Below are positions 1-10,186 of a stretch of DNA of 64,000 nt, in pieces (positions within the stretch are counted from its first letter, which is position 1; each line of letters opens with the position of its first letter). The notes below the pieces were generated by a model that ran no database searches, was not told where the DNA came from, and was given only the letters and a program-made list of their open reading frames with translations. Origin of the DNA: DAOUAM01 sp034433305 (GTDB taxonomy: Bacteria > Chloroflexota > Dehalococcoidia > Lucifugimonadales > DAOUAM01); NCBI GenBank assembly GCA_034433305.1, contig DAOUAM010000052.1, positions 1 through 64,000 on the forward strand, given 5' to 3'. The position numbers were made by a program, and so were the translations under genes.

Positions 1-95
1 CTGGCAAGGCGGAGCAGCCCGTCCACGCAGCCGCAACCATTCAGGAACGGCGCGGGGCAGGGGTACTACTGACACACCAGCACCAGGCGGCAGGG

Positions 96-602
96 CTAGA
101 GGCCGCGCTTGGCCCGCAAGAACTGGCGAGTCAGTTCGTCGGCGTCCGGGTTGTTACGGCCCGGGAAGGTCACGGCGATGTCCGGTGAGCCAGGCACGGA
201 GAAAAAGACGGTGGTGTGGGGCCTGGTGCGGAATAGGGAGGACTGGAGCATGTAGAGGCCGACCACCAGGGCCAGGGCGCCCACCAGGAAGAGGATGCTC
301 TCCACCAGCGTGCCAGCCGGGATGATGTCAAACGTGGTAAGTATGACCTCGGCCACTATGATGGCGACGCCCAGCCCGAGCCAGCGCAGGCCGGGCTTCA
401 CGCGGCTCTCCTGGCCGCCGCTGAGCTTCTTGAAGCTGGCGATGTCCTTGAGGAAGGCCTGGTCGGCGGGCTGCTGGCCCTGGCCGTCCACGCTGTGCCA
501 GTTGGCCAGGAGGCGCTTGTTGGTCAGGACGGCTGGGCCTTTCTCCAGGATGACCCTCTCCCCCTCTAGCAGTTCGAACTGGAGCGCAGTCATATATTCC
601 AT
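96..602 (-). CDS. Small membrane protein with a split PH-like fold
   Basis: 168 aa, function unknown. The N-terminal ~60 residues contain the pattern LTNKRLL, which is common in bacterial pleckstrin-homology-like (bPH) domains. Two hydrophobic segments follow at about residues 74-92 and 98-119, and the last ~45 residues look like a second beta-rich half. I read this as a PH-like domain interrupted by a membrane hairpin; that is inference from pattern only. A second in-frame ATG lies three codons in, so the start is uncertain by a few residues. It is transcribed away from the 23S unit. Confidence 0.6.
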   Translation of the reverse strand: MEYMTALQFELLEGERVILEKGPAVLTNKRLLANWHSVDGQGQQPADQAFLKDIASFKKLSGGQESRVKPGLRWLGLGVAIIVAEVILTTFDIIPAGTLVESILFLVGALALVVGLYMLQSSLFRTRPHTTVFFSVPGSPDIAVTFPGRNNPDADELTRQFLRAKRGL

Positions 603-716
603 CCTAGCAAGAGACTGTTGGAGTAATTATAATGAGGTATGTCAACAGTGGGGGGAGGGATGGGTGATGGCGAGGGGCCAGGCCCGGGGAAAGCGGCAGC
701 AGACCGCTGAAAACTC

Positions 717-745
717 TTGACGGACTGAGTGCCATCACCTATAAT
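717..745 (+). promoter_or_regulatory. Sigma-70 promoter of the 23S rRNA unit
   Basis: TTGACG at 717-722 and a consensus TATAAT at 740-745, separated by exactly 17 bases. Expected start of transcription is near 752, giving a leader of about 150 bases before the 23S rRNA. No other gene lies between it and the 23S gene. Confidence 0.8.
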
Positions 746-804
746 CACGTATGGTGGCTGACAAACTGACGATGCTGATACGGTCCAACTGACATAAAGC
801 ACAA

Positions 805-851
805 GGTAATTCCTGGCGGCGGCTGGGAATTACCCAGCCGCCGCCATTTTT
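805..851 (+). terminator. Terminator-like hairpin in the rRNA leader with competing pairing
   Basis: A perfect 14-bp stem (814-827 with 833-846, loop 828-832) is followed by five T at 847-851. An alternative 9-bp pairing, 805-813 with 826-834, uses the loop and inner stem, so the two folds exclude each other. Sitting between promoter and 23S, it may be an attenuator, a boxB-like leader hairpin or a processing signal. Confidence 0.6.
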
Positions 852-853
852 GG

Positions 854-864
854 CACTTTAACAA
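854..864 (+). promoter_or_regulatory. boxA-like antitermination element
   Basis: CACTTTAACAA matches the core of the rRNA boxA (E. coli form GCTCTTTAACAA), which recruits the NusB/NusE antitermination complex. It lies just after the leader hairpin and about 40 bases before the 23S gene, the same hairpin-then-boxA order seen in E. coli rrn leaders. Confidence 0.6.
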
Positions 865-900
865 CTGAATCCTGGTCCTGCGTGAATAAATGACCTCTAA

Positions 901-4010
<3,110 letters not shown>

Positions 4011-4070
4011 TTAAAGCTCATTTATTCCAGGCCAGGATTCGGTTCGGCTGTAGGCCCAGACCTTGTTCGG

Positions 4071-4145
4071 CGCGGGGTGGAGCAGCGGCAGCTCGTTGGG
4101 CTCATAACCCAAAGGTCGCGGGTTCGAGTCCCGCCCCCGCAACCA
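4071..4145 (+). tRNA. Initiator tRNA-fMet (CAT)
   Basis: Full cloverleaf with encoded CCA (4143-4145). The anticodon is CAT. Two initiator hallmarks are visible: the first acceptor position is an unpaired C (C1 opposite A72, at 4071 and 4141), and the anticodon stem has three consecutive G:C pairs next to the loop. It begins 60 bases after the 23S rRNA with no promoter visible between, so it is probably on the same transcript. Confidence 0.95.
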
Positions 4146-4162
4146 ATTTATATCAGACCATG

Positions 4163-4190
4163 AGGCCCCAAAATCATGATTTTGGGGCCT
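4163..4190 (+). terminator. Palindromic hairpin after tRNA-fMet
   Basis: A perfect 28-base palindrome centred at 4176/4177, folding as an 11-bp stem with a 6-base loop and T-rich sequence after it. Likely first terminator of the 23S/tRNA transcript. Confidence 0.55.
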
Positions 4191-4225
4191 ATTTGTTCCA
4201 GAATGGTACTTGGAGAGCTAAACGT

Positions 4226-4252
4226 GGCCCCCGGACTACCCGGGGGCCTTTT
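4226..4252 (+). terminator. Second terminator of the 23S/tRNA unit
   Basis: A 9-bp GC-only stem (4226-4234 with 4240-4248) and a 5-base loop are followed by TTTT at 4249-4252. Forms a tandem pair with the preceding hairpin. Confidence 0.65.
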
Positions 4253-4655
4253 CGTTCCTGCCGCCAGGCCCATCTGTCCGTTGGTGAACGCGCAGTCAGA
4301 CGAACTCATTGCGCCCTGCCGCGTCACACATACCATGCCCTTGCCCTCACCCACGGGCGTTGCTAGCATTAGAATTGGGCCAGGCTGGCTCTGCTATCCG
4401 CAGTGGCTGAATGATGAGATGCTCGATGGGGAAGTCCTTCATGGTGTACTCACGGCCAGCCACTTCTTCCTCACACTTTCCTCACACTCCGGATGCCATA
4501 ATTCCTTTGAGGTAGGGTGGCGACGCGCCTCAAGTCCAGGCGCCAGTGTGGAATGTGGAGCCGGATGGGTGGCGAAATCATGTTCCGGGACTGATGAGAT
4601 GCCGTGTGGCACCGCCACGGAGGGCGGGCCACGGCCAGAGGCGACGGAGGTTACT
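4253..4655. other. Intergenic region upstream of hpf
   Basis: About 400 bases without a convincing gene. An open frame runs through it in phase with hpf, but it lacks family similarity and the ribosome-binding site sits at the downstream ATG. I see no clear consensus promoter, although one for hpf should lie here. Confidence 0.5.
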
Positions 4656-5267
4656 ATGGCGATACAGACTGCTCCGGTGGAGATTCAGGTGACCTTGAGG
4701 AATGTCGAGGGCGCCGAGCGGGTCAGGGAGTACGTGCTGAAGAAGCTGAGCAAGGGCATCTTCTCGCTGCCCAACCTGCGCGCGGCCCTGGTAGAGGTCT
4801 CCTTCGAGCACACCAGGCCTGCCGAGAAGCGGTACGTGGTGGAGGTCACCGTGACGGCCAACGGCACGATGCTGCGCGTCGAGGACCGTGGCCCCAATGT
4901 CCTGGCCACCATAGACAGCGTCCACGACCTGCTGGAGCGCAGGATTCGGGACTGGAAGGGCAAGGTGTACTTCGAGCGCAGGCGCGAGACGGCGGCCTAC
5001 AAGGAAGAGGTAGCCCTGCAGGCCACGGCGCTGCCTCCTGAAGACAAGACAGGGCTTATCGTGCGCATGAAGAGCCATGAGCTGAAGCCCATGTTCCCGG
5101 AGGACGCCGTCGAGCAGATGGAGCTACTGGGCCACGACTTCTTCTTCTTCCTCAACGCGGCCACCGGCCAGCACAACGTCGTGTACCGCCGTAAGGCAGG
5201 TGGCTACGGCCTGATCGAGCCTGCCATACCCTCGGTCACTCAGGATGCCAGCGCTCCCGGCGCATAG
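4656..5267 (+). CDS. hpf: Ribosome hibernation promoting factor, long form
   Basis: 203 aa. The HPF/RaiA family binds the 30S decoding region and, in the long form, its C-terminal domain dimerises ribosomes into inactive 100S particles. The N-terminal ~110 residues carry the beta-alpha-beta rRNA-binding domain (starting MAIQTAPVEIQVTLRN). The C-terminal ~55 residues (RMKSHELKPMFPEDAVEQM and on) are the long-form dimerisation domain. I chose the ATG at 4656 because CGGAGG lies five bases before it; the open frame extends upstream but without similarity. A strong terminator follows. Its position next to 23S and tRNA-fMet groups translation functions. Confidence 0.93.
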   Translation: MAIQTAPVEIQVTLRNVEGAERVREYVLKKLSKGIFSLPNLRAALVEVSFEHTRPAEKRYVVEVTVTANGTMLRVEDRGPNVLATIDSVHDLLERRIRDWKGKVYFERRRETAAYKEEVALQATALPPEDKTGLIVRMKSHELKPMFPEDAVEQMELLGHDFFFFLNAATGQHNVVYRRKAGGYGLIEPAIPSVTQDASAPGA

Positions 5268-5281
5268 CAGCGCCTGGGACA

Positions 5282-5320
5282 AAAGGCAGAGGCACCGGCA
5301 TTGCCGGTGCCTCTGCCTTT
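5282..5320. terminator. Bidirectional terminator between hpf and the NHL gene
   Basis: A perfect 18-bp stem (5282-5299 with 5303-5320) flanked by AAA on one side and TTTCTTT on the other. It can terminate hpf rightward and the NHL/DUF1501/DUF1800 operon leftward. Confidence 0.85.
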
Positions 5321-5376
5321 CTTTGCTGGTTGCAGGGCCACAGCTCTGACTCCAGCCTTTCCCTGTCAGTCCAGGG

Positions 5377-6423
5377 TCAGAACTGGGTGTAAAGGGACGG
5401 AGACCTGAAGGGAGGCGCTATCTCGTCGGGGCCGAGAGGGTAGGCCTCCTTCCGGTAGACCTGCACCCGGTGGGAGCCGTAGTCCCCCACGTACATACGG
5501 CCAGCGCCGTCCGTCCTCACCGATACGGGCCAGCGCAGGCGCTTCTGCGGCTCGATGGGCGTCATCTCCCGCAGGCGCAGCGCCTTGAGGTTGGTGATCA
5601 TGTAGTTGTGCGCCTGCTTCGACAGGGTGGCGTCGCCGATGAACTTCTCCACGAAGCGCCCCTCGCTATTGAAAAGCTGCACCCTGTGGTTGGCCCAGTC
5701 GGCCACGTAGATATCGCCGTCGCGGTCCACGGCCACGCCCGCCGGCCGGTTCAGCCTTCCGTCTTCGCACCCATAGCCGCCCAACTGGAAGACGAAGCGC
5801 CCCTCGGCGTCGAACTTCTGCACCCGGTGGTTGAGCCAGTCAGCCACGTAAACGTCGCCCAGCTCGTCCACGGCGACGCCCCAGGGCATGTTGAACTGGC
5901 CCGGCCCATCGCCCAGGCCGCCCCAGGCGTGCAGGGACTTGCCCTCCTGGGAGAAGCGCTGGACGCGATGGTTCAGCGTATCGGAGACGTAGAGGCTGCC
6001 GTCGGGGGCAAAGGCCAGCCACGACGGGCGGCGGAGCTGCCCGGGGGCGCTGCCTTCCTCGCCCCACTGGCGGACCACCTCGCCCTGGAGCGTCATGGCC
6101 GAGACCTTGTGGGTCGCCTCGTCCACCGTCCAGAGGTTGCCATCAGGCCCCAGCACCAGGCAGGCTGGCCATCTGAACTCCCCGCCCTTGACCTTGTAGG
6201 TGCCGCCGACCTGGCCGCCCCCGCCCACCAGGTTGAAGGCGCCTTTGTCCTCGTCTTCCAGGCTCAGGCGCCGGACGAAGGTCACGCCCTCGCCCCGGCA
6301 CAGTATGTTCAGGCACCCCTCGGCGTCAATGGCGATGTCCACGGGGGTATTGGTGAGACGCCGCATTCCCAGGGTGCGGTCGTAGGTGAAGCCTACGCGC
6401 AGCAGCGCATACGGTCTGCCCAT
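5377..6423 (-). CDS. NHL-repeat beta-propeller protein
   Basis: 348 aa. Four clear NHL repeats are visible, each with a GxxxxPxxVAVDxxGxxYVADxxNHRVQxF pattern, plus a degenerate one before them (about residues 130-310). NHL propellers bind proteins, sugars or RNA; no catalytic residues can be assigned. I start at the ATG at 6423 (MGRPYALLRVG), which has GGAG a few bases upstream; a longer reading would overlap the DUF1501 gene. No signal peptide is evident. It is the last gene of a three-gene operon, 22 bases after DUF1501, and may act as a partner of that pair. Confidence 0.8.
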   Translation of the reverse strand: MGRPYALLRVGFTYDRTLGMRRLTNTPVDIAIDAEGCLNILCRGEGVTFVRRLSLEDEDKGAFNLVGGGGQVGGTYKVKGGEFRWPACLVLGPDGNLWTVDEATHKVSAMTLQGEVVRQWGEEGSAPGQLRRPSWLAFAPDGSLYVSDTLNHRVQRFSQEGKSLHAWGGLGDGPGQFNMPWGVAVDELGDVYVADWLNHRVQKFDAEGRFVFQLGGYGCEDGRLNRPAGVAVDRDGDIYVADWANHRVQLFNSEGRFVEKFIGDATLSKQAHNYMITNLKALRLREMTPIEPQKRLRWPVSVRTDGAGRMYVGDYGSHRVQVYRKEAYPLGPDEIAPPFRSPSLYTQF

Positions 6424-6445
6424 GACTCCATCTCCAGCAAGCGCG

Positions 6446-7579
6446 TTAGCCGAAAATCCTGACCTGCTCGTAAGTGCCGCCCACAATGGGCCTGGCGTCC
6501 AGCCCCAGCCACTGCTCCAGGAGCGTGGCGTACAGGCCGCGGAAGTCGTAGGTGAAGCGCATGTCGCCGCTGTCGTGCTGGGCCGGGTCCAGGGATGGGT
6601 ACTCGGCGTACAGCCCGCCCCGGACCTTCTCGCCGATGACGAAGGCACCGCCGCCCGCGCCGTGATCGGTGCCGCTGCCGTTGTCCCTGACGCGGCGGCC
6701 AAACTCGGTGAACACCAGCATCACCACGTTGTCCGAGGCGTTGTGGTCGCGCAGGTCCTGGAAGAAGTCCATGATGGCGCCGGAAAGCTCGGACAGCAGC
6801 CTTGGATGCACAGGCCCCTCGTTGGCGTGGGTGTCGTAGCCGCCGTGCTGCACGTAGAAGATGCGGGTGCCCAGGCCCGCCAGGTGCACCCGGGCCACGT
6901 CGCGCAGCCCCCTGGCGATGGGGTTATCGGCGTACTCCACCTGGGACGAGTACAGGGCCGGCGCCTTCTTGAGGATGTCGGCGCCCCTGAGCACGTCCAT
7001 GCCCGTCTGGGCCAGGTAGTCCTTCACGGGGCCGCTGCCTATGGCCGGCCCGTACATGCGCTCGAAGGCGCGGAGGGCCTGCTCCCGCTGCTGCGCGTCC
7101 GATATGCCGGTCATAAGGCCGTAGGTGTCCAGGTCGCCCACGGAGGTCACCGTGACGTTGTAGGCCGAAAGCGCCCGTGGCAGGCCCCTGCCGAAGCTCA
7201 CCGCCGTCAGCGGGTCCGTCTTCCTGGGGTCCAGCTCCCGGACGACCTTACCCAGCCATCCCTCCTGGGCGACCCTGTCCGGCTCGCAGGTATGCCAGAT
7301 GTCCATGCCCCGGAAGTGGGAGCGGGTGGAGTTGGCGTAGCCTATCCCCTGGACTATGGCGACCTTGCCCTCGTCGTACAGCTCCTTTATGGGCGCGGCG
7401 CTGGGATGGAAGCCCAGCGTGCTGTCAATGGGTAGCACCTGGTCCTGGGGTATGCCCACCACGGGGCGGAAATCATAGTAGAGGCCATTCCCGTAGGGGA
7501 TGACCGTGTTCATGAAGTCGTTGCCGCCGGTAAGCTGGACCACCACCAGGACAGGTGCCTTACCGCCGTTCTCTGCCAT
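6446..7579 (-). CDS. DUF1501 (sulfatase-like) protein
   Basis: 377 aa. The protein starts with LVVVQLTGGNDFMNTVIP, and later has QHGGYDTHANE and FTEFGRRV, all typical of DUF1501, an alkaline-phosphatase/sulfatase-superfamily protein of unknown substrate. Many members carry a twin-arginine signal; this one starts directly at the domain and shows none. It lies 27 bases downstream of a DUF1800 gene, the usual partner of this family. The pair is found in many Chloroflexota and Planctomycetota, with no settled function. Confidence 0.88.
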   Translation of the reverse strand: MAENGGKAPVLVVVQLTGGNDFMNTVIPYGNGLYYDFRPVVGIPQDQVLPIDSTLGFHPSAAPIKELYDEGKVAIVQGIGYANSTRSHFRGMDIWHTCEPDRVAQEGWLGKVVRELDPRKTDPLTAVSFGRGLPRALSAYNVTVTSVGDLDTYGLMTGISDAQQREQALRAFERMYGPAIGSGPVKDYLAQTGMDVLRGADILKKAPALYSSQVEYADNPIARGLRDVARVHLAGLGTRIFYVQHGGYDTHANEGPVHPRLLSELSGAIMDFFQDLRDHNASDNVVMLVFTEFGRRVRDNGSGTDHGAGGGAFVIGEKVRGGLYAEYPSLDPAQHDSGDMRFTYDFRGLYATLLEQWLGLDARPIVGGTYEQVRIFG

Positions 7580-7606
7580 AAGTATTCTTCTCCTTACCTG
7601 CCATGC

Positions 7607-9013
7607 CTATGCGAACTGGTACTCCAGGGAGGACACGATGAGCTGGAGCATGCTGGCAACCCTGGCCGCGCTGGCCTTGCGCTGCTCCTGGGTGCCCAGG
7701 AGCAGGTCGCCCTGGGCGGAGGCGTGCTCCAGCAGCCCGGCGCGGGTCTCGGCGCTGACCTCCAGGGGGCCTATAAGCTCCAGGCAGCCGTTGACCAGCT
7801 CTTCAGGGGACAGCGACTGCCTGCCCTGGGCCAGCCTATCCAGTATGGCCTGCACTCCGGGCGTCGTGGGGTCATTGAACTGGTTCACCGCGAAGTTCAC
7901 CCGCTCGTTGAGCGTGCCGGCGTCAATCCATTCCGGGCCGGTGTGCCAGCCCTCCACGGTGGGCGGCACCATGAGGTTTTGCCCCATGACGGCGGTGGCG
8001 TCGCCCAGGCTGTCCAGGCCTGGCTCCGGGAACCTGTACCTGCCGGCCAGCTTCACCGTCCCGGCCACCAGCTCCACGGGGCTTTTGACCTTCTTGAAGC
8101 GGGCCTGCTTGAAGAAGTCGGAGTTGAACAGCACCCGCAGCACGGAGCGCATGTCTCCGTCAGACTGGAAGTAGGCGCTCATGAGCGTGTAGATGGCGTC
8201 CGGGTCTCGTGGGGGCACCGTGTTCCAGGCAGGCACCTGCGGCTCGTCGGCCACGAAGAAGTTGTACAGGTGCCGGCAGATGAAGCGGGCCGTAGCCGGC
8301 TGACGCACAATGATGTCAATGATGTCCTCGCCGTTAAACCGGCCCGTGTGGCCCAGGAAAGACTTGACGCTGTCATCGTGGTCGTCTGGCACGTAAACGA
8401 AGGAAGAGGGGTAGCGCCCGTAGGGGTCCAGGGGCAGCGGCTGGGTGAAGGTCCAGCCGGTGAAGGCGCGGGAGGCCATCTTGATATCGGCCTCGGTGTA
8501 ATTGCCCACGCCCATGGAGAACAACTCCAGCAACTCCCGGCCCCAGTTCTCGTTGGGCTCGCCCTTGTGGTTCTCGTTGTTGTCCAGCCAGTAGATCATG
8601 GCCGGGTCCCTGGCCAGGCCGATGAGGATGTCCCGCAGGTTGCCCAGGGCGTTTTTCCTGAACATCTCCACCTGGGCCACCGAGGAAGGCCCATGCTCGC
8701 TCTTGCCCACCGAGGTGGCGAAGACGTGGTGCCAGAAGAGGGCCATCTTCTCTTCCAGGGGACGCCGGGTGTTGACCATGCGGTAAATCCAGTGGGCGCG
8801 CCAGGCATTGACCGTATCGGCGTTGTTCAGCTCCAGGTAGTAGCGGCGCAGGAGGTGGTCATCAATGTCCGGGTGGCGCTCCGGGTGCAGCAGGTCTTCT
8901 ACGATCTCCTCGTAGGGCCTCGTGGCGTGGGCTTCCAGCTCATCCCTGGTCGCGCCGAAGCCGGCGCGGCGCAGCAGGTGGGCTATGAGGCCAACATCTT
9001 CCTTGAGGGGCAT
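7607..9013 (-). CDS. DUF1800 family protein
   Basis: 468 aa. The hallmark start AHLLRRAGFGAT, the ALFWHHVFAT block near residue 95, NENWGRELLELFSMG near 160 and RAFTGWTF identify DUF1800. The function is unknown; the family is almost always encoded beside DUF1501. No secretion signal is visible. It is the first gene of the operon, about 50 bases downstream of a near-consensus promoter. Confidence 0.9.
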   Translation of the reverse strand: MPLKEDVGLIAHLLRRAGFGATRDELEAHATRPYEEIVEDLLHPERHPDIDDHLLRRYYLELNNADTVNAWRAHWIYRMVNTRRPLEEKMALFWHHVFATSVGKSEHGPSSVAQVEMFRKNALGNLRDILIGLARDPAMIYWLDNNENHKGEPNENWGRELLELFSMGVGNYTEADIKMASRAFTGWTFTQPLPLDPYGRYPSSFVYVPDDHDDSVKSFLGHTGRFNGEDIIDIIVRQPATARFICRHLYNFFVADEPQVPAWNTVPPRDPDAIYTLMSAYFQSDGDMRSVLRVLFNSDFFKQARFKKVKSPVELVAGTVKLAGRYRFPEPGLDSLGDATAVMGQNLMVPPTVEGWHTGPEWIDAGTLNERVNFAVNQFNDPTTPGVQAILDRLAQGRQSLSPEELVNGCLELIGPLEVSAETRAGLLEHASAQGDLLLGTQEQRKASAARVASMLQLIVSSLEYQFA

Positions 9014-9066
9014 CTTTACCTCCCGTCACAGTCAGCCCAGCTTGTCCAGGCTGGGGTAGCAGAGCG

Positions 9067-9095
9067 ATTGTATTATGCGCGTGGTACCGTGTCAA
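9067..9095 (-). promoter_or_regulatory. Promoter of the DUF1800-DUF1501-NHL operon
   Basis: On the minus strand, TTGACA (complement of 9090-9095) and TACAAT (complement of 9067-9072) are separated by 17 bases. Expected start near 9060, about 45 bases before the DUF1800 ATG. Confidence 0.8.
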
Positions 9096-9256
9096 TTTGG
9101 CATATCGGGCCAGGCTGCTTGTTGCATCATCGGGACCTCTCCAGGGGCACCGCTGACCAATGCCATAAAGGAGCATTAACACGGCCTTAAACTGCCGCTC
9201 AAGAACGGCGACTAGACTGATGCTTGAGGGGAAGTTACCACAGGAAGGAGGGAGCG

Positions 9257-9532
9257 ATGGTACTGGAGGTGGACTCCTCCAGGCGGCGATGGTGGACAGG
9301 TGGCTTGAGGGCCTTGTTTCTCGCCTTGCTCCGCCGGCTGGCGCAGTGGGCTGGACTGAAGATGTACTGCCCCCGCTGCCAGGCCGGACTGGAGCTGGTG
9401 GATGAGCAGTACCTGGAGTCCTCCACCCCCTTCTTTGTGAGGGGCCTCTGCATCTGGAGGTGCCCGGTGTGCGCTGAGATGGTCAAGCAGCCCTTCGCGT
9501 ACTTCGAGGACATGGGCATCTGGGACCATTGA
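9257..9532 (+). CDS. Small zinc-ribbon protein
   Basis: 91 aa from the ATG at 9257, which is preceded by AAGGAGGGA. Two CxxC knuckles (CPRC near residue 37 and CPVC near 70) suggest a zinc ribbon. The N-terminus is basic and has a short hydrophobic stretch (ALFLALLRRLAQW) that could be a membrane-associated helix. I do not recognise a family. It stands alone between the DUF1800 promoter region and the arsenic genes. Confidence 0.6.
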   Translation: MVLEVDSSRRRWWTGGLRALFLALLRRLAQWAGLKMYCPRCQAGLELVDEQYLESSTPFFVRGLCIWRCPVCAEMVKQPFAYFEDMGIWDH

Positions 9533-9564
9533 CTGCTTGCATCCATATGGCTCTGCTGCTCATC

Positions 9565-9584
9565 TAATATATTATAATATATTA
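9565..9584. promoter_or_regulatory. 20-bp AT-only perfect palindrome
   Basis: A perfect 20-base inverted repeat of A and T only, 137 bases upstream of arsC in otherwise GC-rich DNA. It could be an operator for an arsenic-responsive repressor; no arsR gene is present in the window. The function is inference. Confidence 0.4.
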
Positions 9585-9611
9585 CTCCAGTCCTCTATGA
9601 TGATGCCATAA

Positions 9612-9675
9612 GCCCGTAGGGGCAACCCTTGTGGTTGTCCAACGCCAGGGCAGGCACAAGGCCTGTCCCTACAGG
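9612..9675 (+). repeat. Dispersed palindromic repeat, copy 1
   Basis: About 62 bases with ends GTAGGGGCA and TGTCCCTAC, forming near-complementary termini. The interior reads AACCCTTGTGGTTG ... GGCAGGCACAAGGCC. The same sequence in the opposite orientation lies at 19281-19344. This is a small, gene-free interspersed repeat, possibly a REP- or MITE-type element. Confidence 0.75.
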
Positions 9676-9721
9676 TGGCCTGCCATTTGTAGCGTTTTCA
9701 AACAGGACTCGGGAGGAAGCA

Positions 9722-10186
9722 ATGATCGGCAGAGTGGCCGAAGCCAGTCAGGCCGGGCCTGTAGATGTGCTCTTCGTTTGCGTACGTAACGCGGGACGCA
9801 GCCAGATGGCGAAGGCCCTGTTCAACGCCCTGGCCGCCCAGCGCGGCCTGCCCTTTCGCGCCGAGTCCGCGGGCACAATGCCAGCCCGGCAGGTACATCC
9901 CGAAGTCGTAGTAGTCATGCGGGAACTGGGGATTGACCTGTCGTCCCAGCGGCCCAGGCTGCTCACCAACGAGATGGTCAGCAACGCTCGCAAGGTTGTG
10001 ACCATGGGGTGCGCGGTAGATGCCAGCGCCTGCCCTGCCATGTTTCTCAGGGAAGTGGAGGACTGGGGACTGCCCGACCCAGAAGGCCGCGACATCGAGG
10101 AGGTAAGGGCTATCAGGGATATGGTCAGGCAGAAGGTCGAGGCGCTGATTGGTACACTTGCGCCCGCTAGCTGGAGGTCAGCATGA
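9722..10186 (+). CDS. arsC: Arsenate reductase, thioredoxin-coupled type
   Basis: 154 aa. Low-molecular-weight phosphatase fold that reduces arsenate to arsenite. The P-loop is C20-V-R-N-A-G-R26-S27, and the two further cysteines are C97 (TMGC) and C104 (ACP). Their seven-residue spacing equals Cys82/Cys89 of the S. aureus pI258 enzyme, so a three-cysteine relay to thioredoxin is likely. The Asp loop is LPDPEG near residue 120. The start at 9722 has GGGAGGAAG upstream; a longer frame would run into the repeat. The P-loop reads CVRNAGRS rather than the usual CTGNSCRS-type sequence. The stop overlaps the next ATG (ATGA). Confidence 0.9.
   Translation: MIGRVAEASQAGPVDVLFVCVRNAGRSQMAKALFNALAAQRGLPFRAESAGTMPARQVHPEVVVVMRELGIDLSSQRPRLLTNEMVSNARKVVTMGCAVDASACPAMFLREVEDWGLPDPEGRDIEEVRAIRDMVRQKVEALIGTLAPASWRSA

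Noticed and set aside
5377..6702. Longer version of the NHL protein starting at 6702
   Set aside because: The first 93 codons overlap the DUF1501 gene and read as random Ser/Ala/Thr sequence; the ATG at 6423 has a ribosome-binding site.
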